36,795 nucleotides of DNA from Pseudomonadota bacterium (lineage in GTDB: Bacteria; Myxococcota_A; UBA796; GCA-2862545), in NCBI GenBank assembly GCA_005776945.1, contig SXOB01000057.1:1-36795 (forward strand), given 5' to 3'. Under the pieces are notes generated by a model. The model worked only from the letters and a program-made list of their open reading frames with translations. It had not been told where the DNA came from and ran no database searches. Shown here piece after piece: positions 23,804 through 31,696 of the stretch (within the stretch, counting starts at the first letter, position 1; every line of letters begins with the position of its first letter). The position numbers and the translations under genes are program-made.

Positions 23804-24982
23804 GTGAGAACGGGTCTGGACGTGCTGCTCAGCGATGTTCGACGGCTGCGAGGACAACGCGTCGGTTTTCTGTGCAACCACACGGCGGTCGATGGAGAAC
23901 TGAGGCACGCGGTGGACCTCCTTCGGGCCGCCGGCGTCTCGATCGTCCGCCTGTTTGCTCCCGAACATGGTGTTCGTGCCACGGCCCAGGACATGGCACT
24001 CGTCGACGAGGTGCGCGACCCGGTGTCGGGTCTGCCGGTCATCTCGCTCTACGGCAGCGACGCGGCGAGCCTTCGCCCCGATCCGCGGCACCTGGAGGAC
24101 CTCGACGTCCTAGTCTTCGATATTCAGGACATCGGCGCGCGGTATTACACCTACCAGGCCACGCTGGGATTTTGCATGGAGGTGGCCGGACAGTTGGGAA
24201 TTCGGGTCGTGGTGCTCGATCGACCCAATCCGATCAACGGGGTCACGGTCGAAGGCAACGTCGTTGCGCCCGGATTTGAGAGCTTTGTCGGGGCCTATCC
24301 GATCGCGGTCCGCCATGGGATGACGGTGGGAGAGTTGGCCGGGTACTTTGTCGCCTATTGCGGGGTTTCCTGCGAGTTGGAGGTCGTGCGCTGTGTCGGC
24401 CTACAGCGCCGAAAGTGGTTCGACGAAACGGGCTTGCCATGGGTGTACCCGTCACCCAATATGCCGACGCTTGACACCGCCACCGTTTACCCCGGCGCCT
24501 GTCTCATCGAAGCCACGACCTTGTCGGAGGGCCGAGGCACGACGCGCCCATTCCATCTTACCGGGGCCCCAGGGCTCGACCCGGAGCGCGCGGTGCGGGA
24601 GGCGGAGGCCTTGGCGGCCGAAGCCGGTTTGCGCGGCGTAGGTTTTCGGCCGGCCGCGTTCCTGCCAGGGTACCAGAAGCATGCCGGACGTGGCTGCACC
24701 GGTCTTGAGATCCACGTTCGGGATCGCGACGTGATGGACAGCCTCCTGCTTGGGCTCGTGGTGCTTGGCGCCATGCGGCGGACGGATCCCGAGCGCTTCG
24801 GTTGGCGAACCGAGCCCTACGAGTTCGTCGTGTCTCCCCCGGCGATCGACCTGCTCACGGGCGGACCCGATGCCCGCGTTCTCCTGGAGGCCAACGGCAA
24901 CCCGCGGGAACTCCTCGACCTCTGGGAACCCGATCGGCAGGCCTTCCTCGAGCGTCGCGAGAGCGTGCTCTTGTACCGTTGA
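23804..24982 (+). CDS. namZ: DUF1343 / NamZ-type exo-beta-N-acetylmuramidase (GH171)
   Basis: Family of exo-acting muramidases that release MurNAc from the non-reducing end of peptidoglycan fragments, used in cell-wall recycling. The 392-aa protein starts at GTG 23804, 20 bp after the aminotransferase. Motifs: GFLCNHTA (21-28), LFAPEHGVR (50-58), FDIQDIGARYYTY (105-117), DRPNPI (139-144), PSPNMPTLDTA and the C-terminal GLEIHV region. No signal peptide is visible (MRTGLDVLLSDVRRLRG), whereas characterised NamZ from Bacillus is exported; so this one probably works on fragments already inside the cell, or the start is misplaced, although nothing hydrophobic lies just upstream. The link to MurNAc chemistry matches the nearby murL-murD2 pair. 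Confidence 0.85.
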   Translation: MRTGLDVLLSDVRRLRGQRVGFLCNHTAVDGELRHAVDLLRAAGVSIVRLFAPEHGVRATAQDMALVDEVRDPVSGLPVISLYGSDAASLRPDPRHLEDLDVLVFDIQDIGARYYTYQATLGFCMEVAGQLGIRVVVLDRPNPINGVTVEGNVVAPGFESFVGAYPIAVRHGMTVGELAGYFVAYCGVSCELEVVRCVGLQRRKWFDETGLPWVYPSPNMPTLDTATVYPGACLIEATTLSEGRGTTRPFHLTGAPGLDPERAVREAEALAAEAGLRGVGFRPAAFLPGYQKHAGRGCTGLEIHVRDRDVMDSLLLGLVVLGAMRRTDPERFGWRTEPYEFVVSPPAIDLLTGGPDARVLLEANGNPRELLDLWEPDRQAFLERRESVLLYR

Positions 24983-25084
24983 CGAGGGGGTCGTCGGGCG
25001 GTTCTAGCGCGGCGCCCGAACGTCGGTTGGCCTCCGACCTTTGGGCGGGGGGACGTGTCGGTTAGCCGACCGAGCGGAGGGGCC

Positions 25085-26515
25085 GTGGGCGACGTGGCGA
25101 TGATCGAGCGTGAGGATGTGGACCTCGCCTCGCGCTTTCAAGCCCTTCGGGCGGCCTATGCCCGCCATCGGTGCCCGGATCGGGCTGAGCGGCTGGGTTG
25201 GCTCAAGGCGCTGCGCGCCGCGTTGGTCGCGCGGCAAGCTGAGTTGGTGGCCGCGATCGACGCTGACTTCGGCGGTCGTGCGGCGATGGAGACGCGGGCG
25301 GCTGAGGTGCTCGTCGTCGCCCATGGCATCGACGCGATGATTGCGGGCCTGCCGAAGTGGATGGCGGGCGAGGTTCGCAGTCTGCCATGGTACCTGTTGC
25401 CGGCGTCCGGCCACGTCGTCCGGCAACCCAAAGGCGTCATCGGCGTCGTGGCGCCCTGGAATTACCCGTTTCAGCTTTCGATGCTGCCCGTGGCGATGGC
25501 GTTGGCGGCGGGCAACCGCGTCATGCTCAAGCCAAGCGAAATCACGCCGCGTACGGCGGCGTTTCTCGCGGATTTGTTTTCGAAGGTGCTTCCGAAGGGT
25601 GTGGTGGACGTCGTCGAGGGTGGCCCGGACGTGGGCGCCGCCTTCGTCGCGTTGCCATTCGATCATCTGGTCTTCACTGGATCGACGTCGCTCGGTCGCA
25701 AGGTCATGGCGGCCGCGGCGCCGAATCTCGTCCCGGTCACCTTGGAACTTGGTGGCAAGTCGCCGGTCATCGTGGCCCCGGACGCGTCGCTGGAGCACGC
25801 GGCCGAGCGTATTGCCTACGGCAAGATGCTGAATGCCGGCCAGACCTGTGTGGCTCCGGACACGGTGCTCGTGCCGGAAGCGCAGGTGGACGCCTTTGTG
25901 CGTTGCTATCGAGAGGCCGTCGGTCGGTTGTACCCGCGCCTGCTCGACAACGCCGACTACACCGCGATCGTCAACGATCGGCACCGTGCGCGCCTGCAGT
26001 CGATGCTGGAGGATGCGCGCGCCAAAGGCGCGCAAGTGACAACGATCAATCCGGCTGGCGAAACTGCAGGGGCGACGCGACGAATGTTGCCGACCGTCAT
26101 CCTCGGCGTGACGGACGACATGCTGGTCTCCCAGGACGAGATTTTCGGGCCGATTCTGCCCATCATTCCAGTTCGCGACGTCGACGCCGCGATGGATTGG
26201 GTCAATGCCCGTCCCCGGCCGCTCGCGCTCTACATCTTTTCGGGCGATCGACGCGTCGTCGACAAGGTGACCCAAGGCACGACCGCGGGCGGCATGTGCG
26301 TCAACGAGACGATGATTCACGCCATCATCGATGATCTCCCGTTCGGCGGCATCGGCGCCAGCGGCATGGGCAACTACCACGGAGAAGATGGCTTTCTGAC
26401 GTTCACCCACAGAAAGTCGGTGCTCCGACAGGCCCGGCTCAACGGAATGGGCCTGTTTGCCCCGCCGTTCGGACCGCGAATGCAGCGCCTGCTCGACCTC
26501 CTCGTTCGGCCATGA
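25085..26515 (+). CDS. Aldehyde dehydrogenase, coniferyl-aldehyde/fatty-aldehyde type
   Basis: NAD(P)-dependent oxidation of an aldehyde to the acid. From GTG 25085 (GGAGG four bases upstream) it is 476 aa; GTG 25055, GTG 25094 and ATG 25100 are other in-frame starts. Catalytic residues: N126 in APWNYPF, E221 in LELGGKSP, and nucleophile C255 in NAGQTCVAPD. The C-terminal FTHRKSVLRQ and the lack of an extended N-terminus place it with the short ALDH3-like group that includes coniferyl aldehyde and long-chain aldehyde dehydrogenases. It overlaps the next gene (ATGA) and is operonic with a GMC-type alcohol oxidase, so its substrate is likely the aldehyde made by that enzyme. Confidence 0.9.
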   Translation: MGDVAMIEREDVDLASRFQALRAAYARHRCPDRAERLGWLKALRAALVARQAELVAAIDADFGGRAAMETRAAEVLVVAHGIDAMIAGLPKWMAGEVRSLPWYLLPASGHVVRQPKGVIGVVAPWNYPFQLSMLPVAMALAAGNRVMLKPSEITPRTAAFLADLFSKVLPKGVVDVVEGGPDVGAAFVALPFDHLVFTGSTSLGRKVMAAAAPNLVPVTLELGGKSPVIVAPDASLEHAAERIAYGKMLNAGQTCVAPDTVLVPEAQVDAFVRCYREAVGRLYPRLLDNADYTAIVNDRHRARLQSMLEDARAKGAQVTTINPAGETAGATRRMLPTVILGVTDDMLVSQDEIFGPILPIIPVRDVDAAMDWVNARPRPLALYIFSGDRRVVDKVTQGTTAGGMCVNETMIHAIIDDLPFGGIGASGMGNYHGEDGFLTFTHRKSVLRQARLNGMGLFAPPFGPRMQRLLDLLVRP

Positions 26516-26985
26516 ATCGGCGCACGCTGCTGCTCTCTGCGCTGGCAGGACCGGTGGCGTGTTCGGCCACATTTCCCGACGCCCCAAGGCGGTTGACGAC
26601 GGCTCAGGTGGCGACCCTTGCCGCCCTCGCCGAAGTGGCGACGGGGGGCCCAGGGTTGCCGACGGCCTCCGACCTCGCCGTGGCCGGTCGAATCGACGAT
26701 CTCATGGCGAATTGCGATCCCGCTCTTGTCGCGGACGTCGGCCTCGCGCTTGACCTCCTGGCGTCGCCCTGGGTCGGTCTCGTCGTCACGGGCCGACCCG
26801 GCGCATTTGTGGACCTCGCCCGCGACGCTCGCATGGAGGTGGTCGGGCATTGGCGCCGCCACCGGGTCGGGCGGGTACGCGGAGCGATGCAGGCTCTGCT
26901 CGGCTTGTGCCTTGCGACCTACTGGGGCGACCGACGCACCTTTGCGTACGTCGGATACCCTGGCCCGATGGGAGCTCCCGCATGA
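26512..26985 (+). CDS. Small Tat-type subunit of the GMC oxidoreductase
   Basis: A 157-aa protein, start ATG overlapping the aldehyde dehydrogenase stop (ATGA) and stop overlapping the GMC start (ATGA). The N-terminus MNRRTLLLSALAGPVAC carries a twin-arginine-like motif and could be a Tat signal, with a weak lipobox-like PVAC. The rest is helical (TTAQVATLAALAEVATGG) and resembles the gluconate 2-dehydrogenase subunit 3 type, small proteins that accompany flavin GMC dehydrogenases and help export them. The GMC partner has no signal of its own, so piggy-back export is a reasonable inference. The family match is by general pattern only. Confidence 0.68.
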   Translation: MNRRTLLLSALAGPVACSATFPDAPRRLTTAQVATLAALAEVATGGPGLPTASDLAVAGRIDDLMANCDPALVADVGLALDLLASPWVGLVVTGRPGAFVDLARDARMEVVGHWRRHRVGRVRGAMQALLGLCLATYWGDRRTFAYVGYPGPMGAPA

Positions 26986-28529
26986 GCCGCATCCTCGGGG
27001 CGACGTCGTTGGCGGGTGGCGTTCACCGCCGTGTCGACGTCGCCATCGTCGGTAGTGGGGCGGGCGGTGCGACCCTCGCCGCCCGCCTCGCCAGCCAAGG
27101 CCTCGAGGTCGCCCTTCTTGAGGCTGGTGGGGCCCACACCTCGGCGGATTGGGGCGCATCGGATGAGCGCGTCAGCTACCCCATGTTGTACCAGGATCGC
27201 GGCAGCCGCACGACCGACGATGCCGCCATCACGGTGCTGCAAGGCCGGTCCCTTGGCGGTGGCACGACGGTGAATTGGACGACGTGTTTTCGTACGCCGG
27301 ACCGGGTGCTCGCACGCTGGGCCGAACGTCACGGGGCGACGAGTTGGACGTCCGAAGCCCTGCGACCGCACTTCGAGGCCGTCGAAGCGCGCCTGAACAT
27401 CACGCCTTGGGAGGAGGGGCTCGCGAATCCGAACAATGCGAGCCTGCGCGACGGGGCACGCCGTTTGGGCATCGAGGCGACGGGCCTCCGGCGCAACGTC
27501 AAGGGTTGCCGCAACAGCGGCAGCTGCGGCCTGGGTTGCCCCCACGACGCGAAGATGGCGATGCACCTGACGATGATTCCGGACGCAGTCACCTCGGGGG
27601 CGACCGTCTACACGGACGTGGCGGTCGATCGGGTCGTGATGGAAGGGCGTCGAGCGACGGGCATCCGAGGGCGGGTGCTCCACCGGGGGTCCGAGCGCAC
27701 GACGGGCGCCGAGGTCGCCATCGACGCGGACGTCGTCGCCGTATGCGGGGGCGCCATCAACTCGCCCGCACTGCTGTTGCGCTCGGGGTTGGGTGCAGAC
27801 CTCCCAGAGATCGGCCGCCGCACGTTTCTGCATCCGGTCGTCGCCGTGACCGCCGAGTTCGAGGCGCCCGTCCACGCCTGGTACGGGGCCCCGCAGTCCA
27901 TCGCGTCCCACGCGTCGATCGACCGGGGACCCAACAGGGTGGGGTACTTTCTCGAGGCCGCGCCGCTTCACCCGATGTTGGCGGCCATTGCCCTTGGCAT
28001 GGGGGGGCCTGAGCAAGCGGCCGCAATGTCGCGTTTGCGCCACACGACGACGACGATTGGCCTGTCGATGGACGGGTGGGTCGAGGGCGACGAAGGGGGC
28101 ACGGTCACGGTCGACGGCGCCGGGCGAGCGCGGCTCGCCTACCCCGTGGGGCCGTTGCTGGCGGAGGCAATGCACGCTGCGATGCGCGACCTGGTCTCCA
28201 TCCAACTCGCAGCGGGGGCGCTGCGCGTCGGCACGCTCCATGTGGACCCTGTGGTCGTGACCGACGTCCAGGGTCTCGGCGCCCTGGATGCGGCCGCCTA
28301 TGGCGCACACGAACATGGCATTTTCTCGGCGCACCAGATGGGCGGCTGCCGCATTGGCACGGGGCCAGGCGACGGGGTCGTCGACGATTCGCTTCGGGTG
28401 TTCGGCGTCGAAAACCTGTTCGTCGTGGACGGGTCGGTGTTTCCGACGTCTTTGGGGGTGAACCCAAGCGAGACGATCTATGCGATGGCCCACCGCGCGG
28501 CGGCGGGGATTGCGGCCGAGGCCGGATAG
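26982..28529 (+). CDS. GMC-family FAD alcohol oxidoreductase (long-chain alcohol oxidase-like)
   Basis: Flavoenzyme that oxidises an alcohol to the aldehyde. From ATG 26982 it is 515 aa. FAD-binding GSGAGGATLAARLA (24-37), GGGTTVNWTTCFRTP (92-106), and the C-terminal catalytic pair H451 (HQMGGCRIG) and N494 (NPSETIYAMA). A Cys cluster C176/C182/C186 (GCRNSGSCGLGC) is typical of the fatty-alcohol oxidase and cholesterol-oxidase-like branch; whether it binds a cofactor is unknown. The aldehyde dehydrogenase two genes upstream would finish alcohol to acid, and the small Tat-type protein between them may export this subunit. The electron acceptor (oxygen, quinone or cytochrome) is not shown by sequence. 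Confidence 0.9.
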   Translation: MSRILGATSLAGGVHRRVDVAIVGSGAGGATLAARLASQGLEVALLEAGGAHTSADWGASDERVSYPMLYQDRGSRTTDDAAITVLQGRSLGGGTTVNWTTCFRTPDRVLARWAERHGATSWTSEALRPHFEAVEARLNITPWEEGLANPNNASLRDGARRLGIEATGLRRNVKGCRNSGSCGLGCPHDAKMAMHLTMIPDAVTSGATVYTDVAVDRVVMEGRRATGIRGRVLHRGSERTTGAEVAIDADVVAVCGGAINSPALLLRSGLGADLPEIGRRTFLHPVVAVTAEFEAPVHAWYGAPQSIASHASIDRGPNRVGYFLEAAPLHPMLAAIALGMGGPEQAAAMSRLRHTTTTIGLSMDGWVEGDEGGTVTVDGAGRARLAYPVGPLLAEAMHAAMRDLVSIQLAAGALRVGTLHVDPVVVTDVQGLGALDAAAYGAHEHGIFSAHQMGGCRIGTGPGDGVVDDSLRVFGVENLFVVDGSVFPTSLGVNPSETIYAMAHRAAAGIAAEAG

Positions 28530-28550
28530 GGCGTCGCCACGAGGTGTCGG

Positions 28551-29651
28551 GTGGTGACGTGGCTGCTCGGTTGTGCCGTCCGAACGGGGTCAACGGGACC
28601 GGAAATGGACATGGAGTCCGCTCGGAAAGAATCGCGCGTGATGGCGGAGATGGCCGCGGCTCCGATGATGGCGGATCACTTCGGCGGTGCGCCGCCGCCG
28701 CCGCCGCCCAGCCCTCCGCCTGCCGAGCCGGTAGCGTCGACGCCCTCGCGCCTCGTGCACCACGACGGGTGGATGCGACTCGCGTCGCCCGACCCCAAAG
28801 GGTTGCTGAGCGACGTGGCGGCCCTGGGGACCTCGCTCGGCGGTCGGGTCGAACATCATGACGACGTGCGCGTGTCGCTCAAAGTACCTGTCGATCGGTT
28901 CGACGAGGCGTGGGACGCGGTGTTCGAGATGGGGGAGGCCGTCGACCACTGGCGCGGGACCGTGGACCTGACGGAGGCCACCCAGGCGACCGATCTCTAC
29001 CTGCGACTACACGAGAAGACGCTGGCCCGGCTGCAGGCCCTGCTTGGCAAATCGACGGACGCGCTCGAGAAGATGGCGCTGTTGGCGGAGATCCAGCGCG
29101 TCACGGAAGCCGCGGACACCCTGTCCGCCCAACTGAGAACGCTCCGTGACCTGGCGGCCCTCTCCAGCCTGTCCGTGGAGGCCGTCGATCCCGGCGGCGT
29201 CGTCACGGCGCCCGATGTTCCATTGCCAGAGGGGATGAATTTCCTCGACGGCTTGTCACCCTTCCGGCGAGACCCTGGCGACGGGCCACGTATCGAGGTG
29301 CGCCCGGTCGACGGTCTCGTCGCCCTTTCGCCCCGCGGCCCCTATCGGGTCGAATCCGCCCTTGGAACGTCGCTGTGGACGCGCTCGGAGCGCCGTCGAC
29401 TCGATGGCGACGGCGCATTCTGGGCGGACACGATGGCCGACCGATTGGAATCCCGGTACGGCGACGCCGTGCGTTTCGAAGCGGGACGTTGGTCCTGTGT
29501 GGAATGGGGCTCGGCTGAAGGCTGGTCGTGGTGGGCCTGTGCCGCCGTCCAATCGGCCAGGGTCGAGCTGGCTCAGGTTCACTTTCCGGATGCCGGCGAA
29601 CGCGCGCGCTTCCACGAGCCGATCCGGGCCGCGCTGTCGGAGGCCCCATGA
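28551..29651 (+). CDS. DUF4349 lipoprotein with proline-rich linker
   Basis: A 366-aa protein starting at GTG 28551 (or the next codon, GTG 28554), with gaggt upstream. The N-terminus MVTWLLGC is a very short lipoprotein signal without basic residues. Residues about 48-60 are a proline run (PPPPPPSPPP) that would span the periplasm. Residues about 68-215 match DUF4349: SLKVPVDRFDEAWDAV, DLTEATQATDLYLRLHEKT and a coiled-coil hairpin (LAEIQRVTEAADTLSAQLR). The C-terminal 140 residues are beta-rich and unrecognised. DUF4349 proteins are membrane-anchored with unknown role. It begins 21 bp after the GMC gene and overlaps the next gene (ATGA), which encodes a related protein. Confidence 0.75.
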   Translation: MVTWLLGCAVRTGSTGPEMDMESARKESRVMAEMAAAPMMADHFGGAPPPPPPSPPPAEPVASTPSRLVHHDGWMRLASPDPKGLLSDVAALGTSLGGRVEHHDDVRVSLKVPVDRFDEAWDAVFEMGEAVDHWRGTVDLTEATQATDLYLRLHEKTLARLQALLGKSTDALEKMALLAEIQRVTEAADTLSAQLRTLRDLAALSSLSVEAVDPGGVVTAPDVPLPEGMNFLDGLSPFRRDPGDGPRIEVRPVDGLVALSPRGPYRVESALGTSLWTRSERRRLDGDGAFWADTMADRLESRYGDAVRFEAGRWSCVEWGSAEGWSWWACAAVQSARVELAQVHFPDAGERARFHEPIRAALSEAP

Positions 29652-30589
29652 TCGCCTTGTTCGCCTCAATGGCCCTTGCGGCGCCGGCCATCACCGCTCA
29701 TCTCGTCATCGCGACGCCAGACCCTGGCGCGTTGGCCGACGCCCTTGAAGCGTCCGCGGTGGGCGCTGGCGGGCATTTGCAGTCGCGCGGTCATGGCGCC
29801 ATCGAATTGCGTGTGCCACCCGAGGCTGCGGCCGCCGTGATTGCCGCCGCAGAGTCGGGCGGCACGGCCTTGTCGCGAAGCTACGAATCGACGGAACTTG
29901 GTCTGGCGCTCGCCGACGTCGTCGCCCGAAGGATCGCACGGGAAGGCATGTGGGCCCGCTACGAGGAGGTTCTGGAGACGGCGGCACCGAAAGCGGTCGT
30001 CGCGGTCGAGCGGCAGATCGTCGACCTCATCGTCCAAATCGAGCAACTACGGGCGCAAGAGCGGACGCTGACGGAACGCGCCGCGCGGGCACGCATCACG
30101 GTGGCCTTTCAGGCGTCTGAGCGCCCCCCTCCGCGTCGGGGCGGCTCGTCGTCGTTTGCCTGGTTGGACACGTTGGACCTGGCAGGTGTCTTCGACGCCA
30201 TCCAATGGGGTTCGGACGGTCGGAGAGACGGCGACGGCATCGTTCCCGACGGCTTTGCGGCGCTCCGGGGGCGTGGCCCGGCCCGCGCCGCCAGTCCCGA
30301 CGGGGTTTTCGTCATCGTGCGCAAGGCGCGGACGCCGGTTCCAACGTCGCTGGATTTCTGGGAGGAGGCGGCTGCTGCCCGGATGCGGGACGCCGGGTAC
30401 GAGGTGCTTTCGAGCGAGGCGGTGGACGGCCGCGTCACGCTGACGACGTCAGCGCCGACGGGTTCGGGCGATTGGATCTACCGGGTCGACTTCGAAGTCG
30501 ACGGGAAGTGGGTTCACCTCGTCGAGTCGGCCGGCCGCGTCGTCGACTACCAAGCCCGGCGGGAAGCGATCGAGGTCGCGCTGCCCTGA
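29648..30589 (+). CDS. Second, divergent DUF4349-like exported protein
   Basis: A 313-aa protein from ATG 29648, overlapping the previous stop (ATGA). Residues 1-12 (MIALFASMALAA) are a signal peptide without a lipobox. The middle follows the same plan as its neighbour: ELRVPPEAAAAVIAAA, then a long helix-turn-helix (LIVQIEQLRAQERTLTERA) and a strand ITVAFQ; so the two genes look like an old duplication. A basic Pro/Gly linker (PPPRRGGSSS) and a 150-residue C-terminal part with beta pattern (GVFVIVRKARTP, VDFEVDGKWVHLVESAGRVV) follow. Probably periplasmic and possibly a partner of the lipoprotein. No enzyme motif is seen. Confidence 0.7.
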   Translation: MIALFASMALAAPAITAHLVIATPDPGALADALEASAVGAGGHLQSRGHGAIELRVPPEAAAAVIAAAESGGTALSRSYESTELGLALADVVARRIAREGMWARYEEVLETAAPKAVVAVERQIVDLIVQIEQLRAQERTLTERAARARITVAFQASERPPPRRGGSSSFAWLDTLDLAGVFDAIQWGSDGRRDGDGIVPDGFAALRGRGPARAASPDGVFVIVRKARTPVPTSLDFWEEAAAARMRDAGYEVLSSEAVDGRVTLTTSAPTGSGDWIYRVDFEVDGKWVHLVESAGRVVDYQARREAIEVALP

Positions 30590-31206
30590 TGCCGATCCGA
30601 ACCGTTCCCGATGGTGCGCCGCTGTGGGAGGCTCCCCCGGACGGTGCCGAGGAGGCGGAACGGCGCTGTGAGGCGCTGCGGGCGCGCTTTCCTGGCGCCA
30701 TCATTCGCCGCTACGGTGCGTTGGCGCCGACCGTGGCCGAGGGCGTCATGGTCGCGGAGAGCGCGGTCCTGATCGGCGACGTTCGGTTGGGCGCCAACGC
30801 GAGCGTGTGGTTCCAAGCGGTTCTGCGGGCTGATCTCGCCCCGATCTTCATCGGCGCGCGAAGCAACGTCCAGGACGGTGCGGTCATCCATGTTGGCGAC
30901 CTCGACCCCACCGACGTTGGCGAGGACGTCGTCGTCGGGCATCGAGCGGTGCTTCACGGATGCCGAATTGGTTCGCGGACGCTCATCGGCATTGGGTCCG
31001 TCGTGCTCGACGGCGCCAACGTCGGCGAAGGGTCCATCGTGGGCGCCGGGGCGGTCGTGGCGGCCGCGATGGTCGCCCCGCCCGCGTCGCTCGTTCTCGG
31101 GGTGCCCGCTCGCGTCGTCAAGACGCTTGCGCCCGGGGCGGGTGACTTTCACGCAGCACTGGCCGCCAAGTACGTACGTCTCCAGAGCAACCACCGCCGA
31201 GGTTAG
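30589..31206 (+). CDS. Gamma-carbonic-anhydrase-like left-handed beta-helix protein
   Basis: A 205-aa protein, its ATG sharing a base with the previous stop (TGATG). After an unusual leader of about 45 residues come hexapeptide repeats (GVMVAESAVLIGDVRLGANA onward) of the left-handed beta-helix. The three zinc histidines of the gamma class are in place: H101 (AVIHVGD), H118 (VVGHRAV) and H123 (VLHGC), with R80 and D82 in VLRAD also as in Cam. The short acidic loop of archaeal Cam is absent, as in CamH, YrdA and PaaY-like proteins, many of which show little carbonic anhydrase activity. Zinc binding is likely; the reaction is uncertain. No signal peptide. The neighbours do not reveal its role. 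Confidence 0.87.
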   Translation: MPIRTVPDGAPLWEAPPDGAEEAERRCEALRARFPGAIIRRYGALAPTVAEGVMVAESAVLIGDVRLGANASVWFQAVLRADLAPIFIGARSNVQDGAVIHVGDLDPTDVGEDVVVGHRAVLHGCRIGSRTLIGIGSVVLDGANVGEGSIVGAGAVVAAAMVAPPASLVLGVPARVVKTLAPGAGDFHAALAAKYVRLQSNHRRG

Positions 31207-31230
31207 ACGGGCGCCGTTGGGGGAGTGCGC

Positions 31231-31662
31231 GTGGCGGACATGGGGATGAAGGTGGCGGCCCTCGTGGGCATTCCATTGGTCGCAGGGGCGTTGGCCTGGG
31301 GATGGTCGATGCAGGCTTCGTCAGAGGCACGGTTGGCCTCGATGGCGGAAGAAATCCGGGAGTTGGACGAAGCGGCCAAGGCGGCGGAGGCGCGGGCAAC
31401 CGAGGCCGCGATCATGGCCAAAGGTGCATCGGAGCGGGGTGGGAAACGAACGGGCGGCGCCCAGGATCGGGCGGAGCGCAAAGCGGGCAAGGCGGCGAAG
31501 GCCGAGGGCCGTGAGGAGCGTACGGCGTCCCGCGAGGCCAAGGTGGAGCGACGGGAGGCCAAGGCGGCCGCCGGGACGGAGGCCAAGGCCAAGGCCGGCA
31601 AGGCCGGCAAGAAGGGCGGAAGGGGCAAGGCTCCGGCGCAACAGAACGGCGCGGCGAACTGA
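31231..31662 (+). CDS. Small membrane-anchored protein with Lys/Ala/Glu-rich tail
   Basis: Predicted 143 aa from GTG 31231 (gggggag five bases upstream); GTG 31225, ATG 31240 and ATG 31246 are alternatives. One membrane segment (VAALVGIPLVAGALAWGW, about 8-26) is followed by a coiled-coil stretch rich in Glu and Ala (MAEEIRELDEAAKAAEARA) and then a low-complexity basic tail (AKAKAGKAGKKGG). The tail resembles histone H1-like or DNA-binding AK-rich tails, but alone it is not proof of nucleic-acid binding; it may contact anionic surfaces such as lipopolysaccharide or peptidoglycan. No known family recognised. It ends 18 bp before the convergent ppx gene. Confidence 0.6.
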   Translation: MADMGMKVAALVGIPLVAGALAWGWSMQASSEARLASMAEEIRELDEAAKAAEARATEAAIMAKGASERGGKRTGGAQDRAERKAGKAAKAEGREERTASREAKVERREAKAAAGTEAKAKAGKAGKKGGRGKAPAQQNGAAN

Positions 31663-31675
31663 GCGAATCCGCGTG

Positions 31676-31696
31676 CGGCCTCAGCGAATGAGGCCG
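31676..31696. terminator. Convergent hairpin between the Lys-rich gene and ppx (no T-run)
   Basis: CGGCCTCA, five loop bases (gcgaa) and TGAGGCCG form a perfect eight-pair stem that includes the ppx stop codon. It sits exactly where two convergent genes meet, so it could end transcription from either side. No T-run follows on either strand, so it would be a weak or Rho-assisted terminator at best. Confidence 0.38.

Noticed and set aside
24983..25084. Gap between namZ-type gene and aldehyde dehydrogenase gene
   Set aside because: Only ribosome-site-like purine runs and alternative GTG starts are visible; no clear promoter or terminator.
26919..28493. Minus-strand frame of about 520 codons opposite the GMC oxidoreductase
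   Set aside because: Antisense shadow; FAD and catalytic motifs are on the plus strand.
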